Virus record (IMG/VR): IMGVR_UViG_3300042922_001009
Coordinates: 1-31,601 of that record
Origin: a virus
Strand: one strand, 5' to 3'
Length of the DNA stretch: 31,601 bases
Position numbers and translations under genes: made by a program. This document shows positions 7,281 through 15,533 of the stretch, in pieces (the first letter of the stretch is position 1; each line of letters starts with the position of its first letter). The notes beneath the pieces are model-generated. The model was not told the DNA's origin, made no database searches, and saw nothing but the letters and a program-made list of their open reading frames with translations.

Positions 7281-7529
7281 TCAGGGGGCGATGATGCCTG
7301 CGGTGCGCAGCTTCGCGAGCAGCGCGTTGAAGTCGGTGACCAGACCGGCGACATCGGTCGCGGTCGAATTCGCCTGCGAGGCGGCACGGAGAACCGTGCC
7401 TCGGTTGCCGGTCGTCGCGCTCGGGGTCGCGGAGACCGGGAGGGTGCCGACAAGCACAACGGGCTCGGGGGCCCGCTCGCCTGCGACGGCGGCACGCTGG
7501 GTGATCGTGATGGGCTTTGCGGATGCCAT
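7281..7529 (-). CDS. Small head-associated protein, head-fibre-like C-terminus
   Basis: 82 residues. The C-terminal part (ATDVAGLVTDFNALLAKLR, then TAGIIAP) closely resembles the end of phage head-fibre proteins, in which a V-ADFNALLAKLRAAG motif recurs. The middle contains a T/V/P-rich stretch. A GAAGGAGAAGAAC ribosome site precedes the ATG. A weak copy of the dispersed site lies 56 bp upstream, between this gene and the capsid gene. Decoration of the capsid is inferred; direct evidence is only the motif and the position. Confidence 0.5.
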   Translation of the reverse strand: MASAKPITITQRAAVAGERAPEPVVLVGTLPVSATPSATTGNRGTVLRAASQANSTATDVAGLVTDFNALLAKLRTAGIIAP

Positions 7530-7584
7530 GTTCTTCTCCTTCTGCTACGAGAGCCCGCCCCGCGCGGGGCGAAGCGGGCTCTCG

Positions 7585-7598
7585 ATTAGCGGACTATT
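7585..7598 (-). promoter_or_regulatory. Dispersed operator-like site, weak (10/14)
   Basis: The minus strand reads AATAGTCCGCTAAT. It abuts the stop codon of the major capsid gene and lies 56 bp upstream of the next gene. The match alone could be chance; the position supports it. Confidence 0.4.
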
Positions 7599-8748
7599 AG
7601 CTGCCCGTGCCGTTCGACCAGACGATCTGCTCCTGCGTGATGAGCGCGGAGTTGGTGAACTGACGGAGCTTCAGGTCCACCGAGTCGTTGTCGAAGTGCG
7701 CCAGGTCGAAGGGGCTCGAGCCAGCACCGCCGCGGAGCAGCGATCCGGTGAAGTTGTTCACCAGGACCTCCGGCGCCGTGCGGCCCGTAAGCTGCAGCTT
7801 GACCAGGCCCGGGCGACGGGTCGAGCCAGCCGCGGGGACGACGTACCAGGCGGTGCTGGACGTGATCCACTCGGACTCGATGACGCCGACGATCTTGCCG
7901 AGGTTGCCCTGCGGCTGGGGACCGAAGACGACGTTCCCGTCGGTGATCTGGATCTGCGTCTTGGCGAAGTCGAGAGCGGCCTGGACCGTCTCGCCCTGAC
8001 CCGAGGCCACCACGACGTAGTAGCGATCGGCCAGCTTCACCGCACGGCCATCGACCTTGCGCTGACCGATCTGGGACAGGCCCAGGCGAAGTGCGTCCAC
8101 GGAGAACGGTGCGTTCACCGAGACGGCAGCGCCAGTGACGGGTGCGCTGCCCGCGTTCAGGCGGGAGGCGGTCGTGACGCCGGACTGCAGCGAGTCGAAC
8201 ACCAGGAACTCGTCGGTGTCGAGCGCGATCTCCAGCATGTCGCCGGGCAGGTCGCGGACGTACGGGCGCAGACGGGACAGGATGCGCTCGAGCGAGAGAC
8301 CGAACTTGAAGCCTCGCTTCTCGATCGCAGCCTTGACCGTCTCCTCCGTGTAGCCGAAGGCGTACTGGTAGGTGTCGAGCTCCGAGACCCGCGGCGAGAC
8401 CTGGGCGCCCTTGGTGCCCTTGCCGTGCTTGAGCGTGTCGAAGTTGAACGCGAGGCGCTGGAAGGTGACTTCCTCGAAGTCGTCCACCGTCTCGACGGCG
8501 GCGATCTTCGTCCACTGACGCTCGGCCTTGTCCCACTCGGGCAGGTTGCGGATGTTCGCGAGGTGCGCGAACGAGAAGACGCCGTCGGTCGTGGCGAGCG
8601 TCTCCTTCAGGTCGACCGCTGCGCGCTCCGACGCGTAGCCGCCGAGGTTGATGGCGGAAACCATCTCGCTCATCTTGGCGGCCTTGCGCGGGTTCACGAA
8701 GGGGCTGACTTCGAGTCGACCCTTGCAGGTCAGGTCCAGGGCGGTCAT
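7597..8748 (-). CDS. Major capsid protein
   Basis: 383 residues, starting MTALDLTCKGRLEVSPFVNP. Position (after protease/scaffold and decoration genes, before connector), length and composition fit a HK97-fold major capsid protein, perhaps of the Mu gpT-like branch. Visible features are a long helical region (about 100-190, with YAFGYTEETVKAAIEKRGFK) that could be the spine helix, and a beta-rich C-terminal half. No scaffold-like N-terminal delta domain is evident, in line with a separate scaffold. The ATG overlaps the stop of the decoration gene (ATGA) and follows GGAGCAGGCGC. The subfamily is uncertain. Confidence 0.75.
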   Translation of the reverse strand: MTALDLTCKGRLEVSPFVNPRKAAKMSEMVSAINLGGYASERAAVDLKETLATTDGVFSFAHLANIRNLPEWDKAERQWTKIAAVETVDDFEEVTFQRLAFNFDTLKHGKGTKGAQVSPRVSELDTYQYAFGYTEETVKAAIEKRGFKFGLSLERILSRLRPYVRDLPGDMLEIALDTDEFLVFDSLQSGVTTASRLNAGSAPVTGAAVSVNAPFSVDALRLGLSQIGQRKVDGRAVKLADRYYVVVASGQGETVQAALDFAKTQIQITDGNVVFGPQPQGNLGKIVGVIESEWITSSTAWYVVPAAGSTRRPGLVKLQLTGRTAPEVLVNNFTGSLLRGGAGSSPFDLAHFDNDSVDLKLRQFTNSALITQEQIVWSNGTGS

Positions 8749-9188
8749 GCGCCTGCTCCGATCTTGACGGGCGCGACGCCACCGACGATGTTGCCGTCGT
8801 CGATCTTGCCGAACGCGGTGTTGCCACTGGAGGCGAGGGTGAGTGCACCCGCGCCCGTGATGTAGACGGTCGTGCCCTCGTTCGTGCCGGCGGCCGAGTC
8901 GGGGACGGTCTCGCCGTTGACGGCGGTCGCGACCGGGAAGAGCCAGCTGCCGTCGAAGGCGACCACTGCGCAGTTCTCGCGGTAGCCGACGCCGCCGTTG
9001 CCGTAGGACACGGAGGTGATGTTGCCGGGCAGGTTCGTGGACTTGGTGACCACGGATCCGCCGGAAGCGGCCAGCGTGACGGCGGCACGGCCGTCGATGA
9101 GGAGCGGGGTGCCGCCGGGAACGTTGGCGCCGACCTCCACCTCACGCGTGAGGCTCTCGGTGTACTTCTTGTACATGTTGGTAGCCAT
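8745..9188 (-). CDS. Capsid decoration protein, DUF2190-like
   Basis: 147 residues, small, rich in G, V, T and A, and predicted all-beta. It opens MATNMYKKYTESLTREVEVG, then VPGGTPLLIDGRAAVTLAAS and later YITGAGALTLASSGNTAFGK. The pattern of an early VxAG-like segment followed by repeated beta strands and a closing V-PVKIG is that of DUF2190 / gpD-like decoration proteins, which bind three-fold axes of the expanded capsid. It lies between the protease/scaffold gene and the capsid gene, the usual place, and is translationally coupled to the capsid gene. Confidence 0.65.
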   Translation of the reverse strand: MATNMYKKYTESLTREVEVGANVPGGTPLLIDGRAAVTLAASGGSVVTKSTNLPGNITSVSYGNGGVGYRENCAVVAFDGSWLFPVATAVNGETVPDSAAGTNEGTTVYITGAGALTLASSGNTAFGKIDDGNIVGGVAPVKIGAGA

Positions 9189-9193
9189 CTAGC

Positions 9194-9604
9194 TCACCAT
9201 CCCATCGGGACGAGCGAAGCTGCGTCCTTGGCCGCGCCCTCAGCGACGCGGCCGGCGAAACCGGTCTCGTCCTGGGACTCTTCGAGGTGCTCACGCGCGG
9301 CCTCGACCAGCGCGTCCGAGTTCTTCTTCGCGTCTGCGATGATCGACTCCGTGATCTCCTCGCCCTTCTCGGCGCGGGCCTTGAGGCCCTCGGCGATGGG
9401 AGCGAGCAGTTCAGCGCCGTCGATCTTCTCGACGGACACCTTGTACGAGCCCACGGCGCTCTTGGCAGCAGATTCCAGTGCCTCGGCGTCAACCTTGGCC
9501 TGAGCATCAGCAGCCTTGTTGGCTGTGCTCTCGTTCACGAAAGCGACCACCGGCACGAGCGATGCCGTGAGGGCCTCAATGGCCGCCAGGATCTTCTCAT
9601 CCAT
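9194..9604 (-). CDS. Possible nested scaffold protein from an internal start
   Basis: An internal ATG at 9604 would give a 136-residue, charged, helical product equal to the C-terminal half of the protease/scaffold gene. A purine-rich AGGAGAAAGAGAAC lies upstream, although its AGGAG is about 14 bases from the ATG, farther than ideal. Nested scaffolds of this type are known in lambda (C/Nu3). The separate product is an inference. Confidence 0.35.
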   Translation of the reverse strand: MDEKILAAIEALTASLVPVVAFVNESTANKAADAQAKVDAEALESAAKSAVGSYKVSVEKIDGAELLAPIAEGLKARAEKGEEITESIIADAKKNSDALVEAAREHLEESQDETGFAGRVAEGAAKDAASLVPMGW

Positions 9605-10138
9605 GTGTGCGTTCTCTTTCTCCTGAGACGCCGAGGTGACGCCAGGTTTGGGGGCCGCTTCGCGAGCGGCCTCAATCTTCCGATCGAGTCCGGAGCCGGC
9701 GCGGCCGGGATACGAGACGATGTCGATCGAGTTGGTTCGGTGGGGGAGAAGGGCGGTGATGAAGCCCTCTTCGTCGCGGTCGGCCCAGGCGTAGATCGAA
9801 AGGTCTGCCTGCTCACCGAGCGAATTGACTACGGGCGCCCAGTGATCGAGAACGCGGACTTCCGAGATGACGCCACCCGACTCTGCGTCGAATTGGGCGT
9901 CGCGCTCAAGCACGCCCCACTGGTCGCGAGCGTCCCGGTCGCCGGGGCCCTCGTCGTCCTTGGGGTGGCCGAACCAGAGCTTCGTTCCCTTGGGGAATGC
10001 CGCAGCGGCATCGCGAGCGAGGACTTCCTCGGTGTACGTTCCGCTGGAGCCAACGCCGGGCGTGATGATCGTGATCGCCCACAGAGACCCTGAGCGTTCG
10101 CGCAGCTTGGCCGCGTGCTCTTGGATCAACTGGGGCAT
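9194..10138 (-). CDS. Capsid maturation protease fused to scaffold
   Basis: 314 residues. The N-terminal half (1-165) looks like a prohead protease: ITIITPGVGSSGTYTEEVLA, a KLWFGHP segment with a candidate catalytic His, and TNSIDIVSYPGRAGSGLD with candidate Ser residues. The C-terminal half (about 178-314) is highly charged and helical, rich in A, E and K, like a scaffold. An in-frame ATG at 9604 (MDEKILAAIEALTASLV) starts exactly at the scaffold part, so a separate scaffold may be made. It lies between portal and decoration genes, as expected. A 13/14 copy of the dispersed site lies 20 bp upstream of the start. Confidence 0.7.
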   Translation of the reverse strand: MPQLIQEHAAKLRERSGSLWAITIITPGVGSSGTYTEEVLARDAAAAFPKGTKLWFGHPKDDEGPGDRDARDQWGVLERDAQFDAESGGVISEVRVLDHWAPVVNSLGEQADLSIYAWADRDEEGFITALLPHRTNSIDIVSYPGRAGSGLDRKIEAAREAAPKPGVTSASQEKENAHMDEKILAAIEALTASLVPVVAFVNESTANKAADAQAKVDAEALESAAKSAVGSYKVSVEKIDGAELLAPIAEGLKARAEKGEEITESIIADAKKNSDALVEAAREHLEESQDETGFAGRVAEGAAKDAASLVPMGW

Positions 10139-10157
10139 ACCACCATCGTAAGGGCAA

Positions 10158-10171
10158 TTTAGTGGACAAAA
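10158..10171 (-). promoter_or_regulatory. Dispersed operator-like site (13/14)
   Basis: The minus strand reads TTTTGTCCACTAAA. It lies in the 38-bp gap between the co-directional portal and protease genes, 20 bp upstream of the protease start. No promoter is evident in so short a gap, which favours a transcription-blocking role. Confidence 0.65.
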
Positions 10172-10176
10172 CGCGG

Positions 10177-11760
10177 CTAACGGGTGAGCGCATCCAGTCG
10201 TCCGATGACGTCTTTCAGCAGGTCAGCCATCTCCATCTGCCTGAAAGATTCACCGAGAGTGTCATCTCGGGTGATGTGATCCGTGTCGCTGGATCCGGCC
10301 GGAGAATTCTGCCCCTGACCCGGCGATGCCGTAGATGTCTTTGTGCCATCGCCGGAATCCGCATCGATGTCCTGGCGGGGGAGAGAGGCCTTGTTGTTCG
10401 GAAGGAGGACGCCGCTGGGCGCATTCTCCTTCTCCGTGACGATGGCGAGGAGGACGAGGAGTTTCTTGCGTACTTCGTCTTCGTGAAGGAGGCCGGTGGA
10501 CCAACCGAGCAGGATGGACTGGACCTCTCGATAGAAGTCCGGCTCCTGCAGCGACGGGAACGAGACCTTCGGGTCGTCCAGCCCAAGCCAGGTGAGCACC
10601 CGAACGAAGAACGAGATCCAAGACTGCTGTCGAGCCACGATCGCCCGAGTGGTGGGGAGGTCGAGGTTCGCAGCCGAGCCATAGCTCGAGCCGGCGGCGC
10701 CGGGGTCGCTCAGCAGGTGGACAATCGACACCTGGACGCCAGTAGCGACCATGGCCGCGATCGGACGGCCGGAGTCGAAGTCGTACCCCTTGCCAGCGCT
10801 CGTCATCGGCTCGAGCGTGTTGGCGGCTCCCATGACGGCGGTTTGGCCGGCACCCTGGGGGCTGGCGAACTGCAGCGCCGCGTTCTGCGCTCCCGACTTG
10901 GTGCCAGCAGTGGCCTTGAATGCGATCGACGCGAGCGCTCGGCTCATCACGTAGCCGTACTTGAGGAACTCGGAGTAGAGCTTCGCCCAAGCCACGATCG
11001 CCACGGCGTCGGGGATACCGAGCGGCCAGCCGACCATGCGGTTGACACTGTGAACGATGAAGGTCTTCGTGTGGTCGACGGGCGCGTTCTGGATCTGCTT
11101 CTTGGCCCGATCTGCCATCGGGGCCGGGCAATCGTCCGTGTAGTACCACGCGACCTTCGTCTCGGTCTTGGTGGTTCGGCGGTTGACCGATTCCCAGGTC
11201 CGCTGCCAGGCCCAGACCTCTTCTGCGAAGTCGGGGTTGGTGATGAAGTTCGTGATCTCGTTGAGGGGCACGCGGCGGAGCTCTTTGGTCTTCTCATCGC
11301 CGAGAAGGAAGAAGTTCCCGTCCGAGTACTCGGCGCGCTCCATCTCTTCCCACGCGTTCGCCTCGAAGACGTACCGCTTGTTGATGGGGCTCGAGAAGGC
11401 ATCGAACGCCTTCGCCTGCTTGCTCTTGGGGCCCGGCTTGGCTTCCGCGGCTGGCCGTTCCGGAAGATTGATGCCCTTGGACCACGTGTACGAGTGCCGC
11501 AGCTGTGCGCCGCGGTCGATCATCGGCGACTTGACCATCGCCTGTCGGATCTCCTGAGCGATCTCCTTGAGCTCGTCGAGCCCGATGCCTTCGTAGTCGC
11601 CGCCACCGCCAAGGATGCGGTCCCAGGTCTCGTCCTCGAGCTGGAGCGCGCGGTTCACGGAGGCGAGGCTCTCGCGAAGTTCGACGTTCTCGTGCATGAG
11701 CCGTGCCACGTCTGTCGCTCGGGATGTCACAGCGTCGAGCGAGAGATCTACGGCAGTCAT
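10177..11760 (-). CDS. Portal protein
   Basis: 527 residues, normal for a siphovirus-type portal. It lies directly after the large terminase gene and before the protease, the canonical place. Visible features are an N-terminal region with PMIDRGAQLRHSYTWSKGIN, a tyrosine/aspartate-rich middle (SDGNFFLLGDEKTKELRRVP), a long helix and loop region around VAIVAWAKLYSEFLKYGYVM, and a low-complexity S/T/G/Q-rich tail before a final helix. No catalytic residues are expected. The assignment rests on size, order and the general portal pattern. A weak dispersed site lies 19 bp upstream. Confidence 0.8.
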   Translation of the reverse strand: MTAVDLSLDAVTSRATDVARLMHENVELRESLASVNRALQLEDETWDRILGGGGDYEGIGLDELKEIAQEIRQAMVKSPMIDRGAQLRHSYTWSKGINLPERPAAEAKPGPKSKQAKAFDAFSSPINKRYVFEANAWEEMERAEYSDGNFFLLGDEKTKELRRVPLNEITNFITNPDFAEEVWAWQRTWESVNRRTTKTETKVAWYYTDDCPAPMADRAKKQIQNAPVDHTKTFIVHSVNRMVGWPLGIPDAVAIVAWAKLYSEFLKYGYVMSRALASIAFKATAGTKSGAQNAALQFASPQGAGQTAVMGAANTLEPMTSAGKGYDFDSGRPIAAMVATGVQVSIVHLLSDPGAAGSSYGSAANLDLPTTRAIVARQQSWISFFVRVLTWLGLDDPKVSFPSLQEPDFYREVQSILLGWSTGLLHEDEVRKKLLVLLAIVTEKENAPSGVLLPNNKASLPRQDIDADSGDGTKTSTASPGQGQNSPAGSSDTDHITRDDTLGESFRQMEMADLLKDVIGRLDALTR

Positions 11761-11778
11761 GACTCCATCATCCCAGGG

Positions 11779-11792
11779 ATTAGTGGGCTATT
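11779..11792 (-). promoter_or_regulatory. Dispersed operator-like site, weak (10/14)
   Basis: The minus strand reads AATAGCCCACTAAT, in the 43-bp gap between large terminase and portal, 19 bp before the portal start. The match is weak; the position fits the rest of the set. Confidence 0.4.
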
Positions 11793-11803
11793 AGCGCCTG
11801 ATC

Positions 11804-13504
11804 TCACCAGGGCATGCCGGAGAGCACCATTTCCTCTTCGAGCATCTCGTACGGGTCGACGCCCACTTTGTCGCCGGGCTTCAGATCGCCAAGGGGGTTG
11901 TCGACGAGTGCAGCGGTGTCGAGCACGGCGTACATAGCTGCATCCGCCCGATCTGGGGAACCGCCCATCACGGTCTTCATGTCCGATTTCTTGTCGATCT
12001 TGATGGCACCATTGATGAGCGAGTAGGTGATGAGCATGAGCTCATCCCGAAGTTGGGTGTCATTCGGATCGAGGTCGAGCCGTCCATCGCGCATTTGATC
12101 TGCGAAGTGATCGTGGATCTCGTCGCGCCAGATGCGCCAGCGTGCGATGTCGCTGGAGCTCTTCGAGCTCACGATCCGGATCGGCACCCCGTAACAACGA
12201 TTCGAGAACTCCTCGAGCCGCATCAGGTCCGTGACGACACCTGAGCCGACGGCGTTACCGTCGATGCGGACTTCTGCGGCGTTGACGTACTGAGCGATTG
12301 CATGGATGCGGCGGGCATTGGAGAGCGTGTCCTCCTTCGACCAGACGCCGCTCGTCTCGCGCTGCTCGTCGCCGTCCATGTACGGGATGGTCTTGTCGAA
12401 GACCCGGAGCTGGCCCCCGCGATTCACGTAGACAACGGACTCATCTTCGCCGGTGGTCGCGATATCGACGCCCAACGTGGGTCGCTGTTCATCGCCGGGA
12501 ATGATGATCGTCTCCCGCGCCAGGTTGATGTGATCTTCGGAGAAGAACGAGTTGTCGGCATCGCCGGGGAACTCGCCCAGCACTTTGGATCGGAACCGGC
12601 CGTTGGGAGTGCCGCCGGCGCGACGCATGAGGTCGAGCTTCTCGTCGTAGTACAGCTCGCCGCCGGTCATCCAGACGCGCTCTTTGTGCCCCACCCATTT
12701 GGCCGTCGTGAGGCCCTTCAACATGAGGGCTTGCTTCTCGGGGTTGTCCGGGTAGACGATCTCGCCTGTCATGCCAGGGAGGTCGTAGGCGGAGATGGTG
12801 TGCAGGTTGGCCTCACCCTTCTCTGCCTCAGCCGTGAACTTGTTGTAGAACTCGGTGCCGCGCTTGTCCGGGTTTCCGATGCCGACCATTCGGGCCTCGT
12901 CAGATGTGATGAGCGCCTCGATCGCCGTGAAGATCGCCTCGGAGACGCCGCCAGCCTCATCGAGGAGGATCAGAGATCGGCCACCCTCGCGCCGGATGCC
13001 CTGGAAGGTCGAGACGGCGTCCGTGGGGCTCGGGACTCGCGCTAGAGCGAGCGAAATGTTGCCACCCGGGGTGCGGTACTGCCAGGCCCCCTGCTCACTG
13101 ATCCAGCCCGGCCAGGGCATCGGCTCGTTGCGCTGCAGGGCGGCGCCCTTCACCATTCCGTAGCTGGTCTTGAGGTAGTGGAAGATGCCCTGCTCAACCT
13201 GAGTGAGCGTCGGGGCGGTGATGATCGCGAGGGACTCTTCGGGAGGGAAGCAGGTGACCCACCACATCGCCCATCGCGCGGCTTGGTAGGTCTTACTCGT
13301 ACCATTTGCGGACTTGACGAACGTTCGCGGGATCGGACTGAACAGGGCGTCCTGACCAATCTCCTGCATTTTCTCGTAGGTGCGTTCACCGAGCACGTCA
13401 GCCTGCCATGCGATGAAATCTCGCTGGTACAGGGACTTCTTGGACTTCTGGGTGATCTCCCGCATGAGCGCGTCGAAGACCCGCGGGTCGAGGTTCTGAA
13501 GCAT
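11804..13504 (-). CDS. terL: Large terminase subunit (packaging ATPase/nuclease)
   Basis: 566 residues. The ATPase domain has a Walker A-like SANGTSKT at 65-72 and Walker B LILLDEAGG with D182 and E183; the S-A-N-G-x-S-K-T form is a known terminase variant of GxGKT. The nuclease domain has the RNase H-like acidic set: D347 in GVDIATTGEDES, D415 in DGNAVGSG, and a late RADAAMYA near 535. The enzyme pumps DNA into the prohead through the portal and cuts it. Its ATG overlaps the stop of the small subunit by one base (TAATG), indicating coupled translation. Confidence 0.92.
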   Translation of the reverse strand: MLQNLDPRVFDALMREITQKSKKSLYQRDFIAWQADVLGERTYEKMQEIGQDALFSPIPRTFVKSANGTSKTYQAARWAMWWVTCFPPEESLAIITAPTLTQVEQGIFHYLKTSYGMVKGAALQRNEPMPWPGWISEQGAWQYRTPGGNISLALARVPSPTDAVSTFQGIRREGGRSLILLDEAGGVSEAIFTAIEALITSDEARMVGIGNPDKRGTEFYNKFTAEAEKGEANLHTISAYDLPGMTGEIVYPDNPEKQALMLKGLTTAKWVGHKERVWMTGGELYYDEKLDLMRRAGGTPNGRFRSKVLGEFPGDADNSFFSEDHINLARETIIIPGDEQRPTLGVDIATTGEDESVVYVNRGGQLRVFDKTIPYMDGDEQRETSGVWSKEDTLSNARRIHAIAQYVNAAEVRIDGNAVGSGVVTDLMRLEEFSNRCYGVPIRIVSSKSSSDIARWRIWRDEIHDHFADQMRDGRLDLDPNDTQLRDELMLITYSLINGAIKIDKKSDMKTVMGGSPDRADAAMYAVLDTAALVDNPLGDLKPGDKVGVDPYEMLEEEMVLSGMPW

Positions 13505-14004
13505 TACTGCTCGACCGCCTGGTGCCGGTCGAGCTCGGCTTGCGCGTGGTACAAGCCCTCCTTCAGCGCCTCATCCCAGAGCTCCGGGTCTACCGCGCCT
13601 CGCAGTGCGCCCTTCATGTACGAGAGCGCCATGTCGATCGCACGGCCCATGATGCGAGCCTGGTTGCCGTAGAGCGCGTTGAGCTCGGCTTCCGAAGCCG
13701 CCTTGCGCTTGTCTAGCCGGTCGCCGATGGCCTTCAGGAACGAGAGTTGGACTTTGGCGTTGTCGAGGTCGAAGTGCTGGCCTTCTAGCTTCGCCAGAAC
13801 GCGGCGGAGTTTCCAGGTGACGATGAAGTCTTCGTCGGCGCGCTCGAGCCATGTGTGCGACTTGACGAGCTCGTCCTTGCGGAGGCGAACTCGCGCCGGC
13901 GAGATCACTCCACCCAGCTCCCGGCTGATTTCTTCCGGGCTCATGTGGTCAGCCAGCAGCAAGATCTTCTCGTCGAGAAGAGAGAGCGTGAGGTCTGCGG
14001 CCAT
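13504..14004 (-). CDS. terS: Small terminase subunit
   Basis: 166 residues, all helical and charged. The N-terminal half contains LLADHMSPEEISRELGGVIS, which reads as a helix-turn-helix, followed by RVRLRKDELVKSHTWLERAD. This fits the DNA-recognition domain of a small terminase; the rest would form the oligomerisation helices. Its place immediately upstream of terL with a one-base overlap is decisive. It starts the virion operon, and a 12/14 copy of the dispersed site lies 9 bp before its ATG. Confidence 0.75.
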   Translation of the reverse strand: MAADLTLSLLDEKILLLADHMSPEEISRELGGVISPARVRLRKDELVKSHTWLERADEDFIVTWKLRRVLAKLEGQHFDLDNAKVQLSFLKAIGDRLDKRKAASEAELNALYGNQARIMGRAIDMALSYMKGALRGAVDPELWDEALKEGLYHAQAELDRHQAVEQ

Positions 14005-14012
14005 ATTGTCAG

Positions 14013-14026
14013 TTTAGTTGCCTAAA
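14013..14026 (-). promoter_or_regulatory. Dispersed operator-like site before the virion operon (12/14)
   Basis: The minus strand reads TTTAGGCAACTAAA. It lies 9 bp upstream of the small terminase start, so a bound protein would cover the start region of the whole virion operon. Confidence 0.6.
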
Positions 14027-14080
14027 ACGCACCGAACGATGTTAAAGTGATCGAGGACGCCTCCTCCGGTAAAGTGGTCA

Positions 14081-14113
14081 GGCCCCCAACGAGTCCCTAG
14101 CTCGTTGGGGGCC
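14081..14113 (-). terminator. Strong hairpin between the DGQHR gene and terS
   Basis: A perfect 13-bp stem (GGCCCCCAACGAG at 14081-14093 with its complement at 14101-14113) and a 7-base loop. It lies 17 bp downstream of the stop of the leftward DGQHR gene, so it probably ends that transcript. The T-rich side (TTCTCATTTC) is on the plus strand, however, so it may work better rightward or in both directions. A role in a cos/pac region upstream of terS is an alternative. Confidence 0.6.
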
Positions 14114-14129
14114 TTCTCATTTCCCGCTG

Positions 14130-15533
14130 CTACTTCTTGGCGCGGTGCGCTTGCTTGATGTCTTCTGCCTCGTTGCGCATCTCCACGTCCAGCTTCTTCG
14201 TGTTGTGGTCGGGCGCGAAGTCGATGCCTTCGTCAGGGTCGACCTCGGGAACCGGGGCCGCCAGTGGCTCGGAGTAGACGAACTCCGCCTTGTCGACGGC
14301 CCAGCCCCACATCGCCTCGGAGAGGTTCATGATGTCCTGGCGGCGGCCGTTGGGTCCGAAACTGTTCAGGTTGAACGTGTCCTCGGGGGTGTGCTGGCGC
14401 CAGATCGAGTTGTCGTGCACCGGAGCGGCCATGTGGGGCGCGAGGGCGGTGAAGTAGTCCTCGACCATCTGGTCCGAGAACGCGTGGTTGCTTCGGAGCT
14501 CGTGGTAGGTGCCGGCGAGGATTCGGAGCATCAAGGGCGAGCCGAGCAGGCTCGTCTGGCGGAGACGGTCGGGGAGCAGGGTGCCGTTCTCGACCGCGGC
14601 CAGTGGCGGGAAGGCGGCCGTGAGGATGTCGAGGAACTTCGAGGCCTTATTGGCGACGTCGACCTCGTTGAGCTCCCGCTCCATGATCTTGCCGACGCGG
14701 CCCTCGATGCCGACCGTCACGGATCGGATGATCTCGGTGACGTGGCGGGCCGAGAGGAGGTAGGGGCCCGTGCGTCCGAGGCGATCGTTCTCGGGGTCAA
14801 CTCGGCTGACAAGGAGCGGGTGCTCGGTGACGAGTGCGAGGGCTCGGTTGACGACCTTGCGCTTGTCGAACCGTGCCTTCACCGACGCCGAGATGCCGAG
14901 CGCGTTGTCCGCGATGTCGAAGAACATCTGGCGGTACTGCTGGATGTCGTCGGTTACCTGGATCTCGACGGAGACGCGTTCCTGGTAGAAGCGGTCGCGC
15001 TTGAGTTCGAGGTCGGAGATTTCCTTCGCCGCGTCCTTGGCGAGCTTGGAGTTCTTCCCCTCGACCTTCTCAGCGCGGTTGCGGTGGTCGCGGGCCTTGT
15101 TGATCTGGTCGGCGAGCATCTCGAGTGCGAGGTGGAAGCCGAGGATGCGGTGCTGGCCGTCAAGGATCTGGACGTCGCCCTGCTTGCGCTTCGGGTAGGA
15201 CAGGACGCCGAAGTCCGTGACTCCGTCGCCCGCTTCGCGATCGCCGGCGAACTCGAAGATGTCCGGGGCGCGAAGGATGAGACCGGGGATGACCCAGTTG
15301 TCGTGCTCGAGGTAGTACTTCGCGAAGCCCTGCGCGTGTGCAAGCCGGATCTGTCGGTTTCCCGGATTCGGGCTGTCCGGGTTGGGCTTCATGATGTTGT
15401 TGACGATCTGGTCCGGCGTCAGCGCGACGAGGAAGACGGTACGTCGGCCCTGTCGATAGCGCGTGGCGTAGAACTTCTCATCAGTCGAGTAGCTGACGGT
15501 CGGTACAGACGTTGTTGCAGTCGAGGTCGACAT
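14130..15533 (-). CDS. DGQHR-domain protein, DndB-like
   Basis: 467 residues. The hallmark ILDGQHR (DGQHR at 125-129) is followed by a helix GFHLALEML, then a charged coiled region (about 145-180) and a second conserved block near VSVEIQVTDDIQQYRQMFFD. This is the DGQHR / DndB family, distantly ParB/sulfiredoxin-like. Host DndB represses DNA phosphorothioation genes, and relatives occur with other DNA-modification systems. No dndCDE, sulfurtransferase or modification gene is seen here, so the role is not a complete Dnd system. It has its own transcription unit: a 12/14 dispersed site 20 bp upstream and a hairpin downstream, between the virion and early operons. Possible roles are regulator, anti-defence factor or exclusion protein. 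Confidence 0.8.
   Translation of the reverse strand: MSTSTATTSVPTVSYSTDEKFYATRYRQGRRTVFLVALTPDQIVNNIMKPNPDSPNPGNRQIRLAHAQGFAKYYLEHDNWVIPGLILRAPDIFEFAGDREAGDGVTDFGVLSYPKRKQGDVQILDGQHRILGFHLALEMLADQINKARDHRNRAEKVEGKNSKLAKDAAKEISDLELKRDRFYQERVSVEIQVTDDIQQYRQMFFDIADNALGISASVKARFDKRKVVNRALALVTEHPLLVSRVDPENDRLGRTGPYLLSARHVTEIIRSVTVGIEGRVGKIMERELNEVDVANKASKFLDILTAAFPPLAAVENGTLLPDRLRQTSLLGSPLMLRILAGTYHELRSNHAFSDQMVEDYFTALAPHMAAPVHDNSIWRQHTPEDTFNLNSFGPNGRRQDIMNLSEAMWGWAVDKAEFVYSEPLAAPVPEVDPDEGIDFAPDHNTKKLDVEMRNEAEDIKQAHRAKK

Noticed and set aside
10162-11937. Long plus-strand ORF of 591 residues opposite the portal gene
   Set aside because: Antisense shadow of the portal, low in aromatic and structured motifs; no ribosome site or neighbours on that strand.
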